The notes beneath the pieces are model-generated. The model worked only from the letters and a program-made list of their open reading frames with translations. It did not search any database and was not told the DNA's origin. From assembly GCA_028284045.1 (NCBI GenBank), contig JANQSN010000038.1, forward strand, positions 1 through 64,000: a stretch of 64,000 nucleotides of DNA, given 5' to 3'. The translations under genes were made by a program, and so were the position numbers. This DNA is from Alphaproteobacteria bacterium. Its GTDB lineage: Bacteria > Pseudomonadota > Alphaproteobacteria > DSM-16000 > Inquilinaceae. Below, piece after piece: positions 54,001 to 59,199 of the stretch (positions within the stretch are counted from its first letter, which is position 1; the number at the start of each line of letters is the position of its first letter).

Positions 54001-55188
54001 GGAGATCACCGTGCCGACGCCGCCCGCCGCCGGCTCGACGTACTGAAGGCCCGACAGATCCTGCTGCGAGCCGCCCTGCAGGTCGCCGCCGATCAGGATA
54101 TCGCCGCCGCCGGCCTGGCCCGACACGTCGATCGACGCGCCATCGGCCAGCGTGACCTCGTCACCCAGCACATGCACCGTGCCGCCGGCCTCGCCCGCAT
54201 CGTCGCCCAGGACCGAGATCTCGGCGGCTACCTGCACGCCGCCGTGCTGGCCGCCGACCAGCGCCACCTGACCCCCGACGGCCTCGATGGTGTTCGCCAC
54301 CACGATCCCGTCCAGGTTGATCACATTGTCCATCAGGCCCTGAGCGGCCTCCGCCGTCAGGATCACCGAGCCCGCATCGGCGTAGATCGCGCCGTCCGGG
54401 TGGTTGGTCACCAGCGCATCCAGCTCGGTGCCGTCGTCGCGCTCCGGCACCGCCGTGGTCGGCGCCGTCACCGCCAACTGCACCAGGCCGTCGCCATAGA
54501 GGTCGATGGTGACCGCATTGCCCGACGCCAGCGCCACGGTGCCCGCCTGGGCGCGGATCACGCCGGAATTCTCCACGCCCGGCGCCACCAGCGCCGCCAA
54601 TCCGGCCTCGCCGATGGTGATCGAGCCGGCATTCGACACCACCGCCGTCGGGTCGCCCGCCTGGTCGAAGGTCAGGTCGTTGGCCATGAACCGGCTGTTC
54701 ATGATGTCCAGCGAGGTGGCGACGATCGACTGCACATCGACACTGGCCGAGGGTCCGAACACCACGCCCGACGGGTTGGAGATGACGACCGTGCCGCCGG
54801 CGTTGATGGCACCCAGGATCTGCGACGCCCCACCGCTCAAGACCCGGTTCAGCGCCGCCATGAAGTCTTCTTGGATGAAGTCGACGCGGTTGCCTTGACC
54901 GACGTTGAAGGTGTCCCACTCGATGATCACCCGGTCGGAGCCCTGGTGGATGGTCACCGAATTGTCGCCGTAGACGATGTCCGCCACGCCGTCGACGACC
55001 GTACCGCCGGTCGGCAGTTCCGACGCTATCGCCCCGGCCGCGACCATCGCCGCCGTCAGCGCGGTGGAGACGGCCAGTGATTGATGCAGTCGTCCGCGGC
55101 GGGCGCGCCGCCCGGGCGGCACGCTGCGGAGCGCCGCACTAGCGCTCAGGGCGCGACGTGGATTGTCATTGGCGACCATGGCGACCAT
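42076..55188 (-). CDS. Giant two-partner-secretion exoprotein (CdrA/FHA-like adhesin)
   Basis: A 4370-residue TpsA protein, about 440 kDa. The extended signal peptide covers about 1-56. The TPS haemagglutinin domain (about 57-310) holds WDTFNVGQGNRVDF and the NPSGVVFG form of the NPNGI motif (138-145). The rest is right-handed beta-helix with NNxI/GNxI turns and long internal duplications. The C-terminus has a Gly-rich linker, PAAG (4338-4341), then cysteines at 4354 and 4369, the latter penultimate. That end matches the LapG-site plus cysteine-hook layout of P. aeruginosa CdrA. The start has GGAGGAG upstream; a second ATG is three codons in. The transporter gene lies upstream on the same strand, and the LapG-like protease gene is about 6 kb beyond it. 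Confidence 0.92.
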   Translation of the reverse strand: MVAMVANDNPRRALSASAALRSVPPGRRARRGRLHQSLAVSTALTAAMVAAGAIASELPTGGTVVDGVADIVYGDNSVTIHQGSDRVIIEWDTFNVGQGNRVDFIQEDFMAALNRVLSGGASQILGAINAGGTVVISNPSGVVFGPSASVDVQSIVATSLDIMNSRFMANDLTFDQAGDPTAVVSNAGSITIGEAGLAALVAPGVENSGVIRAQAGTVALASGNAVTIDLYGDGLVQLAVTAPTTAVPERDDGTELDALVTNHPDGAIYADAGSVILTAEAAQGLMDNVINLDGIVVANTIEAVGGQVALVGGQHGGVQVAAEISVLGDDAGEAGGTVHVLGDEVTLADGASIDVSGQAGGGDILIGGDLQGGSQQDLSGLQYVEPAAGGVGTVISTGPVVETGGYIQTAELTYVAAGASAAADGSVDGEGDGDGGTIIVWADDATEFYGSASATGGVDGGDGGFVEVSGAQLAFAGSVDTSAILGNTGWFLLDPEGIRIIDGPDNGSFGAGVSAVVEITDGTLNEFLIHNNILLATADPDAAIGPVPGHVDNRGSGGGPNDDNIIVEAGTNVVTGANTLYFSTTTLDLFADIDGNVAGGLAAPAGTSLGSQLAPLKDPTTVNVYGSGSGGTGSIQDAVHIVGADGTINVFEGTYVESGQILIDQNLTIIGAGSAKPIITPDGDFTTNDAADAWILVEENVTFELRDVVLDGNGRAVWQALRNHGDTTVTRVDFRDILDSANPYRGVAVASFGGFVDGGIGADSHGGIGGLGTSTLLVEDSTFQNIGRIGVIVKGDDASATITGNTYTGKGTGDHLDYAFEVGGGASADILANAISGNRGQARDLSTSAGILVTTFYGDGTTANIRNNVINDSTTAVAVGFDGSDTSDVTIVDNDLSGNDNGVTSTAPIVNASGNWWGLTDELAVRDYNTLDLIDFTPFLLNGGDTDAGMAGFQGDFSRLFVTTEGAQTDPGLAASAVYGTFNATTNQQRINEAVQLAAVDGTVNIGAGTFTESVLITGGVSIVGAGRTDTIIQGIGSGFSIAGSGTSVNLSSLTVQNSPDYGVLISPVADFNLISLDDVAITGNGINGVALRGDPTNGSMVDALSITNSVFTRNGADMDSPSATSLGMGDILAIYYNGDLTLQNVDINGYATGGANFGVQIRGTNTPAAAGTITFDNVTITGSYRRPNSTFGTWSHGGPGAAIAMFTYTDVSNVSFNDVTLALSEGHGFQVDGLTTTLDIGNTTFDVATNGWDTSTFLGQVISGDSIALPSQLVFVGRSSLNPVKTNVDATAAIFPGTFSNFDIEDAVLHALDDDTLGLVTWVADSVFVTQSSGSIQRAIDLASDGWTINVGDGTFTESVIVDKAVSIVGDGIGNTTILQNVGANSVGMTVVNSGVSISGIRFDGNNLADTTGVLVSANGSDVDSTTIQAVAFEELTTALRTEGTGGGLVTDVEVLNSVFEDVNGIVFDIAGGSVNDTFRIFDNRIILADLSAVIMRRPFDRLLDASGNFWGVTDGGSFRILTETEITDRVVDGTGTVVSERLDFTPYLLSGADSDSDLSNGFQGDFSSLFVTTAGGQSGGLGRIQEGIDLVDIGGTVNVGAGTFVDNLLIDKSLTLRGAQAGIDARTRGDTGASILVTATIDPSFTIDSLVDGALIDVQADNVVIDGFILDGDNPALTSGVDLNGSDVDVAGGVFATGNGIEIRNTVIRNLTGVGVYGYNLGGDNVIAYNRFDNITSPARWGRGVILANNFYADVSNNLMTDVRIGIQTNNFWQANPGTNPGVIENNEINATVTGIFHNLFYSNASTIALRNNTINALADPDETTRWVGIALTSHQNTVTTLAEGNFIDGSALNGSGRAAWGFEATNITSPNVTIDGGTLQNLDYGIVATDQAFWHGDVADLTIRNVAFDTIAEFAIYVEDTTALAGGTNPADPADAAAVTVEGGNTFNAVGFALGLSGANATADTSAAGGLGSVFIVGAGEFLFGSPSSSQTGSQIFSAGNGSINNGIAAASAGGTVTIDAGTFTEAVQVDKAVSIVGDGIANTTILRNVGANSVGMTITNSGVSVTGIRFDGNDQANTTGVLVLANGGNVNDTTIQVVAFEELTTAIRTEGGSGDTVSRVTLTNNFFEGITGTVFDFDGGTFTDTFTVFNNRILIDDLSAVLLRRGFDRALDASGNFWGVEDGTGFVALTEQQIADRVIGPSGGNEPDLLDFTPFLTSGADIDSDTSNGFQGDFSELFVTTLGGQTDAATLGRIQEGIDLVSGSTVILGAGTFFDPAQVVIDKDVTIFGQGQGVTNVRLSFDTVDAGDDRGWWLVQPNRTVALRDFTMDGTGQAVYQAIRQNGAGTIDRLTFQNIRFGAYHGMGVAARGSGSVDVTNSVFTNIGRIGAIFFGGGASGSVFSGNTYTGKGVGDHLDYAVEVGGGAANVEITGNQIINNRGVASTDGSVSAGILMSTFNGAGTSAVLSGNTLTDNSTGLFVGFNVSDSSAVTIGAGNVITGGENGMRFRGTDVDIVGDDLNNTVFGGQSGNFVSLELGAEFDETTNQPTIIDATSVDFGGLDITVDADAIQIEQKIVHYLDNGSTGLLRLGGPLVSGESIQLAVNAADLLGEDTVRVFGGVGPTALGGNYGGSVEVWVDDLTVIGIDNGSGGPVIDVGAVDAFANNGDIHTGFLIGAVDATGTNPNDPSGTDPVAGVRIEGFTFAEITPDATPTTGIEIGAAGSLSQGAVVTDNVFGQAGADRMQDAIELVNLGLNRTWEISFNEILDVAVSQHGIFMSDGNLGTGFINIFQNDITAPVDAVHFAGRLSDGGGGVDVRIAENVLAGGDDAVDFANVIHSTGSDGQGPQILISDNALQGGAAAGNYAIETAGLAGTDVLFAVVDNGPSSSATLPRGVSPALGGWGGILVGAAGSDLAIAGNQVILTGQSLIDGARLAIAGNDIDASGGNGVWFEGQVEEGALGQAAGPDRPGERPWVLVGMDPDADFDDLNGRVLTESGLLSFEGDNLDPVGPISLTGNDINAEAVGVDFSQPVSGTDVFVSDSLDTGVVRAQRIVGGTFGIRFASALIEDAVINVVGNDLIEGEGADGISFGLVRTAAIDIADNAAIRGGETGIDFTEVDAGSTVDILRNDEILGRTLHGVAFQRIFDDPAFTGLDAPVVTIANNLDIRGDGGDGVQVSGTVEDDATLSLTGNTIVGQARGVYVAGVLDTASVTFGGGNSVTGGQIGVLVENLQSSTTLSFADETLTGDVSALVVDNTGTTVGTAPNPVGRVVIANSAIFEALTEVDGVVRFLTDADSPGIQVDLTGATNGTTQILGGLHGLEFGGPGIDITNNTLGVLNIGARPASSNGQFIRLLGGAEFVGNRPVLIDASGVTFAGGAPATYADFEAGVTHYNDTGDVGLLNPGDVDGPVTLGDLNSIQLAVNTAGLLGATEVEVDGTRGPFGGSVEVWVDGLTVRADGFALIDVGAVDAFANNGDIDTGFAVGAVDATARNPNDLSGTKIVSDVTITGFTFAEITDDADPTTGIELGIIDTGLGATSISAGAVITNNQFSPAAHVMSDAIELVNIGLNATWQISGNDVGIGAVSRHGIFMSDSNLGVGFLNIFDNTIFAAVDGMHFAGRLSDSGSGVDVLIDGNRVRAGEDAVEFAGLIHSGADDARNDDTGPQVLITGNLLQGGTGTDQFAIETWGLAGTDVLFAVVDNQTPSVTPIGFDDIGLSGQGGIFLRGAASDFSVSGNEIVKAGDSLVDGARFVISGNDVLGLSGNGVTVFGDVEQGSFTRNGGTVTGDRPWLLIGMDQQAIFDDGNGRALTDGGQLSFQGPNLAAVSLSGNDIGGESSGIFFDPNHRVDGADIFISAEPDGSLGTQRIFGGDNGINFSFVGGAEPRIRISGNTLIQGATDDGIDFNLVTGGAQVEIVDNQQILGVNDPDNPAIGGDGIKFEGIGGSETEVVIARNVDIIGLSDGIYFEPVGTGPNADLGIFDGATVLIDLNGTALQTGADYDGSQLVDLDLFDVTGQIRGVAGDGVDFAGLIEEGTLVTVQRNMIVGSGDNGIEVSGIGVPAATTVDGPATLNIFNNFIDGNGTDTSAPQGDGISFQGNFGNALVQVYQNYIIRNASDAVGIVTGVDIGDALTELVDGVDTPANGLFINVNFMPGNGPAAADPVGEFFNAGFGFNNEGTGTPDLNANWWGGETLAEVSAAIDGFTLAPPFFIVTDPPGVLPAEDANTDILALFPRADTGLVDTPLFAFQPLEIALLEFPVDLGTLDLLDFFRRFGIPTAEFQNNNPGGDAFFTSEQGVGFQTNLFADGNPIGSLGGGPQPAGGGGNPLNIGDIEPAAGGPGSDGAEADDTCVATYLQSTWDYGDVCQ
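42082..42177 (-). other. Predicted LapG cleavage motif and C-terminal cysteine hook of the exoprotein
   Basis: Codons 42166-42177 encode PAAG (residues 4338-4341) inside the linker EPAAGGPGSDGAEADDTC. The first cysteine is at 42127-42129 (residue 4354) and the second at 42082-42084 (residue 4369), 14 residues apart. In CdrA, LapG cuts a TAAG site just before a two-cysteine hook that plugs the transporter; accepted LapG sites are of the (T/P/A)AAG type. Other AAG-type motifs occur elsewhere in this Ala/Gly-rich protein (for example PAAG at 386-389), so position, not the motif alone, carries the argument. Confidence 0.65.
43290..47610 (-). repeat. Tandem duplication of about 640 residues within the exoprotein
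   Basis: Two homologous units, about 45650-47610 and 43290-45185 (edges approximate). Both contain IDVGAVDAFANNGDI, then ITGFTFAEIT-like, DAIELVN(L/I)GLN, HGIFMSD(G/S)NLG, HFAGRLSD and LAGTDVLFAVVDN in the same order, then RPW(V/L)L(V/I)GMD and a chain of NGI/DGI beta-helix turns. Divergence at the protein level is moderate, so the event is not recent. The period is about 2.4 kb. Confidence 0.75.
48395..51145 (-). repeat. Duplicated 245-residue module within the exoprotein
   Basis: Units at about 50405-51145 and 48395-49140 share GTFTE(S/A)V, VDKAVSIVGDGI(G/A)NTTIL, NVGANSVGMT, GIRFDGN, AFEELTTA(L/I)RTEG, LDASGNFWGV and GFQGDFS(S/E)LFVTT up to GRIQEGIDLV. A more distant relative of the same module occurs around 52120-52400 (GTFTESVLITGGVSIVGAG, then GFQGDFSRLFVTT). 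The modules look like repeated beta-helix building blocks. Confidence 0.75.
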
Positions 55189-55376
55189 GGGACTCCTCCA
55201 ATCGCGACGGCGATCACGTCTATGGCTGAGGGCTCTGGCGGCTTGGCGGGGTTTGGCCGGTATCGATCGTCCCGCTTCTCAGGACCGATCATCGACCTTG
55301 CAAACCGCAAACCCGCCTGGTGACCGAACCCCGGCCGTCGGCTGTAAGACGGCACAAACCCACAATCCGCGAATTC

Positions 55377-55391
55377 TTAACAGATTGTTAA
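55377..55391. promoter_or_regulatory. Perfect palindrome TTAACA-GAT-TGTTAA
   Basis: Six-base arms TTAACA and TGTTAA around GAT, about 190 bp before the exoprotein start and 30-45 bases downstream of the expected transcription start of the promoter at 55430-55458. A dimeric repressor could bind here; no regulator is identified. Confidence 0.45.
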
Positions 55392-55429
55392 CGGGAGGAT
55401 CGCTCAAGGTTTCAACGAAAGCAAGTTAA

Positions 55430-55458
55430 ATTATAGGTTAATGCAAATCCCACGAAAC
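55430..55458 (-). promoter_or_regulatory. Candidate promoter of the exoprotein gene
   Basis: On the minus strand a consensus -10 box TATAAT (55435-55430) is preceded at 17 bases by GTTTCG (55458-55453), a weak -35. The expected start near 55422 leaves a 5' leader of about 235 bases. The weak -35 suggests activator dependence. Confidence 0.45.
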
Positions 55459-55824
55459 AGCTGATCAGAGTCGATCAAGACTCGCGAAAGCGATAATTCA
55501 GGCTCTCATGTTTTTGGTAAACCGGAAGTAAAAGATGCGCCTCAAGCGAATGCACTGCGTAAACGGCGCATCAATTTTCAGAAATCTCCTGGAAAGGTCG
55601 GAAAGCAGCTACGCGAACGCAGCCCATTATTCCGGAGACAATTGGCGGTGGGTTGGAGAGGTTGGGCGCAGGATGGTGGTGCGGTCGCTATCGATACTAC
55701 ACTCAACCTATTGAGACGCCGGTCCTTCACCATCGCCCTAACAGTTTGGCGTCTTATAGTTCAGTTTCTGAAATACCCGGCCCTTCGACGAACACCACGC
55801 CACCACTACCCGGCCTCAGTGCGA

Positions 55825-57585
55825 TCAGAACCGCCCGACGACGCCGAACAGCACGCGGACATCATTGTCGTTCGCTTCGTCGCCACGACCGTTCGAGGCC
55901 GACGGGCCACCGACCTGACCGGCCACCTCGAAGTTGATGGAGAGGTCTTCCAACAGGTTGGCACGCAACCCGGCACCGGCCGAGGACAACACATCCCCCG
56001 CCCCCGTCAGGACATCGTCGTCCCACACCCAGCCGTGATCGTAGAACACATAGAACTGATAGCTGTCGACGATCCACTCGTTGAGATCGCCGCCATACTG
56101 CAGCTCGATCTTGGTGGCGATGCCATGGTCGCCGGTGATCTCCGAGGGGTCGTAGCCGCGTCCGAACTCCGCCCCGCCAAACCCGAATTCCTCGCTCGCC
56201 AGCAAGGGGCCACTGGCGATCTGTCCGGAGACCGAGCCGAGGACGGCAAAGCCCGGCAGGATGCGCTGCACCCGGGTGAGCGTGCCGGTGAACCGCACAC
56301 CCTGCGGCTCGCCCTCGGGACGCGTCAGATCTTCGTCGCCGAACGAGCTGGCGCCAAAGATCGGCAGACCCGCAACCACCTCGCCCTCGATAAGGTTGAC
56401 GCCCAACAGGTCGTCGACGAAGTCGTAGGTGGCCGAAGCACCGATCGACCGAATATTGTCGTCGCTGAGATTTCGGCCTTGGAAGCGCGTCTCGGAATCG
56501 CGCCAGGTGAATTCCAGACCGACCCGCAGATTCTCTTCACGGCTGCGGATGATCGGGTGCTGGACACCGAAGGTCCAGGAGAAGCTGGAGCTGTCCAGGT
56601 CGGCCGTCGACAGCGTGAAGCCTGGATTGCTGTTGGAGTAGGAGATGCTGGCGGTCAGCGTCGTGCCTTCGGTGAAGATCGGCAGGCTGCCGTTGATCGA
56701 GCCGAACTGCAGCTCTTCGGGCTCATCCAGGACGGTCGCCCCCTGGATGGCGATGGTCTCGTACTGACCGAGCAGGCTGTGTCCCCGCACACCGGTGGTG
56801 ATGATGTTGGGCCCGATGAACCGGGACCCGCGGTTGTCGATGGACACGAAGCCGTCGAAGCGCTCCTGCTCCATCACCACCGCCAGATCCGAGGCGCCCG
56901 GCGTATCCTCCGATGGCCCGAGCACGCCGCGGGCCGTCGCGCCGCCGAGATCGTCGAGGATCAGCAGATAGCGCTCCAGCGCCTGGGTGACGAACGGGTC
57001 TGCCTCAGCGATCTTGTTGGCGATCGCCTCCACCCAGGCACGCGGGCCCACCACGTCGCCTTCCACGGCGACATTGGCGACCCGCCCCTCGATCGACTGC
57101 AGTCGAACGACGCCGTCCGCCACCTGCTGCTGCGGGACGACGACCAGGGACAGAATGTAGCCTTCGCCGCGGTAGATCGCGGTCGCCTGATTGGCCACCT
57201 CGAAGATGTCGGCCAGCGACACCTCTTGACCGATCAAGTCGCCGTAGAGGGGCTCGAAGGCCGCCTGGTCGAAGACGGTGACACCCTCGACGGTGACGCC
57301 TTGCAGGACGAAGCGGACTTCCTCCGCGCCCGGCGGTACCGGCTGATCCCCGGGATCGGCATCCGGCCGCGGTTCCGCCTGCGGATCAACGCCCGGCTCG
57401 AACTGCCGTTCGATCCGCCCCGGCTCCACCGCCCCCGGCAGGTCCGGCGGCGTCTGTGCCACCGCGGTGCCCATCGCGAGGGCAGCGAGCGCGGCTCCCG
57501 ACAACCCTGCCACAGGTGCCATGCGGACCCTGCGCCACGACGGGAAAGCGCGATGGATCTGCCCGCTATCGTTGATTTCGTTCAC
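55825..57585 (-). CDS. FhaC/ShlB-family outer-membrane transporter (TpsB)
   Basis: A 586-residue type Vb transporter that exports the TpsA exoprotein across the outer membrane. Signal peptide about 1-43 (ending AVAQ), a Pro/Asp-rich linker (44-88), POTRA 1 (about 91-167) and POTRA 2 (about 170-245), then a 16-strand barrel to the terminal Phe (GVVGRF). The conserved RGY motif of loop L6 is in FGRGYDPSEITGDHG. I chose the GTG giving a signal peptide with a basic n-region; an ATG 21 codons in is possible. The exoprotein gene lies downstream on the same strand after a 636-bp gap. Confidence 0.9.
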   Translation of the reverse strand: MNEINDSGQIHRAFPSWRRVRMAPVAGLSGAALAALAMGTAVAQTPPDLPGAVEPGRIERQFEPGVDPQAEPRPDADPGDQPVPPGAEEVRFVLQGVTVEGVTVFDQAAFEPLYGDLIGQEVSLADIFEVANQATAIYRGEGYILSLVVVPQQQVADGVVRLQSIEGRVANVAVEGDVVGPRAWVEAIANKIAEADPFVTQALERYLLILDDLGGATARGVLGPSEDTPGASDLAVVMEQERFDGFVSIDNRGSRFIGPNIITTGVRGHSLLGQYETIAIQGATVLDEPEELQFGSINGSLPIFTEGTTLTASISYSNSNPGFTLSTADLDSSSFSWTFGVQHPIIRSREENLRVGLEFTWRDSETRFQGRNLSDDNIRSIGASATYDFVDDLLGVNLIEGEVVAGLPIFGASSFGDEDLTRPEGEPQGVRFTGTLTRVQRILPGFAVLGSVSGQIASGPLLASEEFGFGGAEFGRGYDPSEITGDHGIATKIELQYGGDLNEWIVDSYQFYVFYDHGWVWDDDVLTGAGDVLSSAGAGLRANLLEDLSINFEVAGQVGGPSASNGRGDEANDNDVRVLFGVVGRF

Positions 57586-57949
57586 GGCCCTGACCCCTTG
57601 CCAACTCAGTGTCGCCGACCGATCGGCCGGCGCCGCCCGCAAGACCATGGGACCGGCAGACAGCAGCGACGACGCGCACACCCCTCGGCGGTCGTCTTCC
57701 GTCCGGCCCAATCGTCTCTGCACACACTCCGTCGCGTGCGCCCCCTGATCGGCGGCACCATCCGCACGGACCGGCGCTGACCAGCCCACCCGGCGCGACC
57801 TTCCCCAAGTGCCTGCCAAGCGCGACTCTCGACGTTCCGCGGTCAGCCCCGACCGCACAACATCCCCAACTGGTTTATCGCCTATAGCGTTTTACCACAA
57901 CGATGTCCAAAACGGATGGTTCCACGAAGGCGATTGGATAGAGTTTGCC
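57586..57949. other. Divergent intergenic region, 364 bp
   Basis: Lies between the transporter gene (minus) and the Sel1-repeat gene (plus). Most is GC-rich; only about 57870-57950 is AT-richer (TTTATCGCCTATAGCGTTTTACC), where promoters for both directions could sit. I see no strong -35/-10 pair, hairpin or small gene. Confidence 0.5.
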
Positions 57950-59173
57950 ATGAACCGAGAACCGACGGCAGCGCGGAGCGGTCGGCTCCTCGAAATTGTC
58001 GGGCCCGCGGTGCTTCTTCGGACCGTTGGGCTGATGCTGGCGCTCGCGTTGGCCGCGCCGTCGTCGAGTCTCGCCGAGGGCGAGGCGGTGATCGACGACG
58101 CCGCGCCCGATTTCTCTGCCGGCGTCGCCGCCCTGCAGGCGGGCGACTTCGCGGAGGCCCTGGCGATCCTCGAACCGCTGGCCGATGCCGGCGACAATAG
58201 GTCGCGATTCCTGCTGGGTCAGATCTATGCCGACGGGCTCGGTGTGACGCCGGACCGCGCGCTGGCGCTGGATCTCTGGCGGGCCGCCGCCGAACCGCCG
58301 TCGCCGAGCGCCTACGCGCTCTACAACCTGGGCGTCGCCCACGAACGCGGGGACGGCGTTGAGACCGATGCCGGCGCGGCCGCCGATTTCTATGCGCGCG
58401 CCGCCGCGCGGGGGCTCGCCGCCGCGTCGCTCAATCTCGCGGTGCTCTATCTCGAAGGGCGCGGCGTCGCGGAAGACGGCGAGCAAGCACTGCGCCATGG
58501 CGTGGATGCCCTGCTGCGCGGTCAGAGCGACGCCGGTCGTCTCCTCGACCTGTTGGCGGGACGCCACGCCGCTGCGCCCGCCACCGCCGGAACCTGGCAG
58601 ATCGCCGACCATCTGAGCGCACCGGACCGTCTGGCCCGGCGCACGCACGGCGACGCGCTGGACCGGGTCATCGGCCGATCCCTGCGGCTGACCACCGGTC
58701 GCTTCCAGCTTGGCCCCTCGACCTGCAACCAAGTGTCGTATCTCAGCGAACCGCAGGATCTTCGGGCCTTGCTGCTGACCACCACCGGTGCGACCGATCC
58801 GCTGCTGCCGGTCTGGCCCGACGCGATGCCGCGGCGCGGCGACGAGGCCGTGGCGATCACCGTCGTCTGTGGCGGCACGGTGCCGGCGGCGCTGTTGGCG
58901 ATCAATGGCGGCCCCGTCATCGTCACCTTCGCCGATGGCTACCTGGCCGCGCTCGACCAGCCGTCACCGACGATCGCCGGCGTGCAGGACCGGCTGGCGC
59001 GGGCCGGCTACGATCCCGGTCCGGCGGACGGCGTCCTCGGGCCGCGCACATTGGCGGCAGCCGAGGCGTTTGGCACCGATGTCGGGCTCAACGGCGCGGG
59101 TCTTCTGTCCCGCCGGTTCGATGACGCGCTGCGCCTTGCCGCCGACCGATCGCCCGCACCGCCGACGCCGTAG
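57950..59173 (+). CDS. Exported Sel1-repeat protein with peptidoglycan-binding-like C-terminus
   Basis: A 407-residue protein. A signal peptide (about 1-42) is followed by Sel1/TPR-type repeats: FLLGQIYADGLGVTPDRALALDLW (89-112 in part), YNLGVAHERGDGVETDAGAA, and LNLAVLYLEGRGVAEDGEQA. The C-terminal segment around 345-390 (VQDRLARAGYDPGPADGVLG) fits a PG_binding_1 domain. Sel1 proteins serve as adaptors in envelope processes. Divergent from the transporter gene and convergent with the HD-GYP-like sensor gene, it may help organise the adhesion machinery; this is inference. Confidence 0.8.
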   Translation: MNREPTAARSGRLLEIVGPAVLLRTVGLMLALALAAPSSSLAEGEAVIDDAAPDFSAGVAALQAGDFAEALAILEPLADAGDNRSRFLLGQIYADGLGVTPDRALALDLWRAAAEPPSPSAYALYNLGVAHERGDGVETDAGAAADFYARAAARGLAAASLNLAVLYLEGRGVAEDGEQALRHGVDALLRGQSDAGRLLDLLAGRHAAAPATAGTWQIADHLSAPDRLARRTHGDALDRVIGRSLRLTTGRFQLGPSTCNQVSYLSEPQDLRALLLTTTGATDPLLPVWPDAMPRRGDEAVAITVVCGGTVPAALLAINGGPVIVTFADGYLAALDQPSPTIAGVQDRLARAGYDPGPADGVLGPRTLAAAEAFGTDVGLNGAGLLSRRFDDALRLAADRSPAPPTP

Positions 59174-59199
59174 AGCCGGATCGCCAGGGCGTTCCCGCC

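Larger units (their letters stand above)
55189..55824. other. 636-bp non-coding region between transporter and exoprotein genes
   Basis: No convincing gene. The middle (about 55370-55640) is clearly AT-richer than the surroundings and holds a TATAAT on the minus strand and a TTAACA-GAT-TGTTAA palindrome, listed separately. The length and the promoter suggest that the exoprotein is transcribed separately from its transporter. I see no clear terminator for the transporter gene. Confidence 0.6.

Noticed and set aside
49495..55080. Open frame of 1861 codons on the plus strand opposite the exoprotein gene
   Set aside because: It mirrors the antisense of a high-GC, Asp/Val/Gly/Ile-rich repeat gene, is Arg/Asp/Val-rich with no domain, and has no ribosome-binding site; the minus-strand protein is clearly real.
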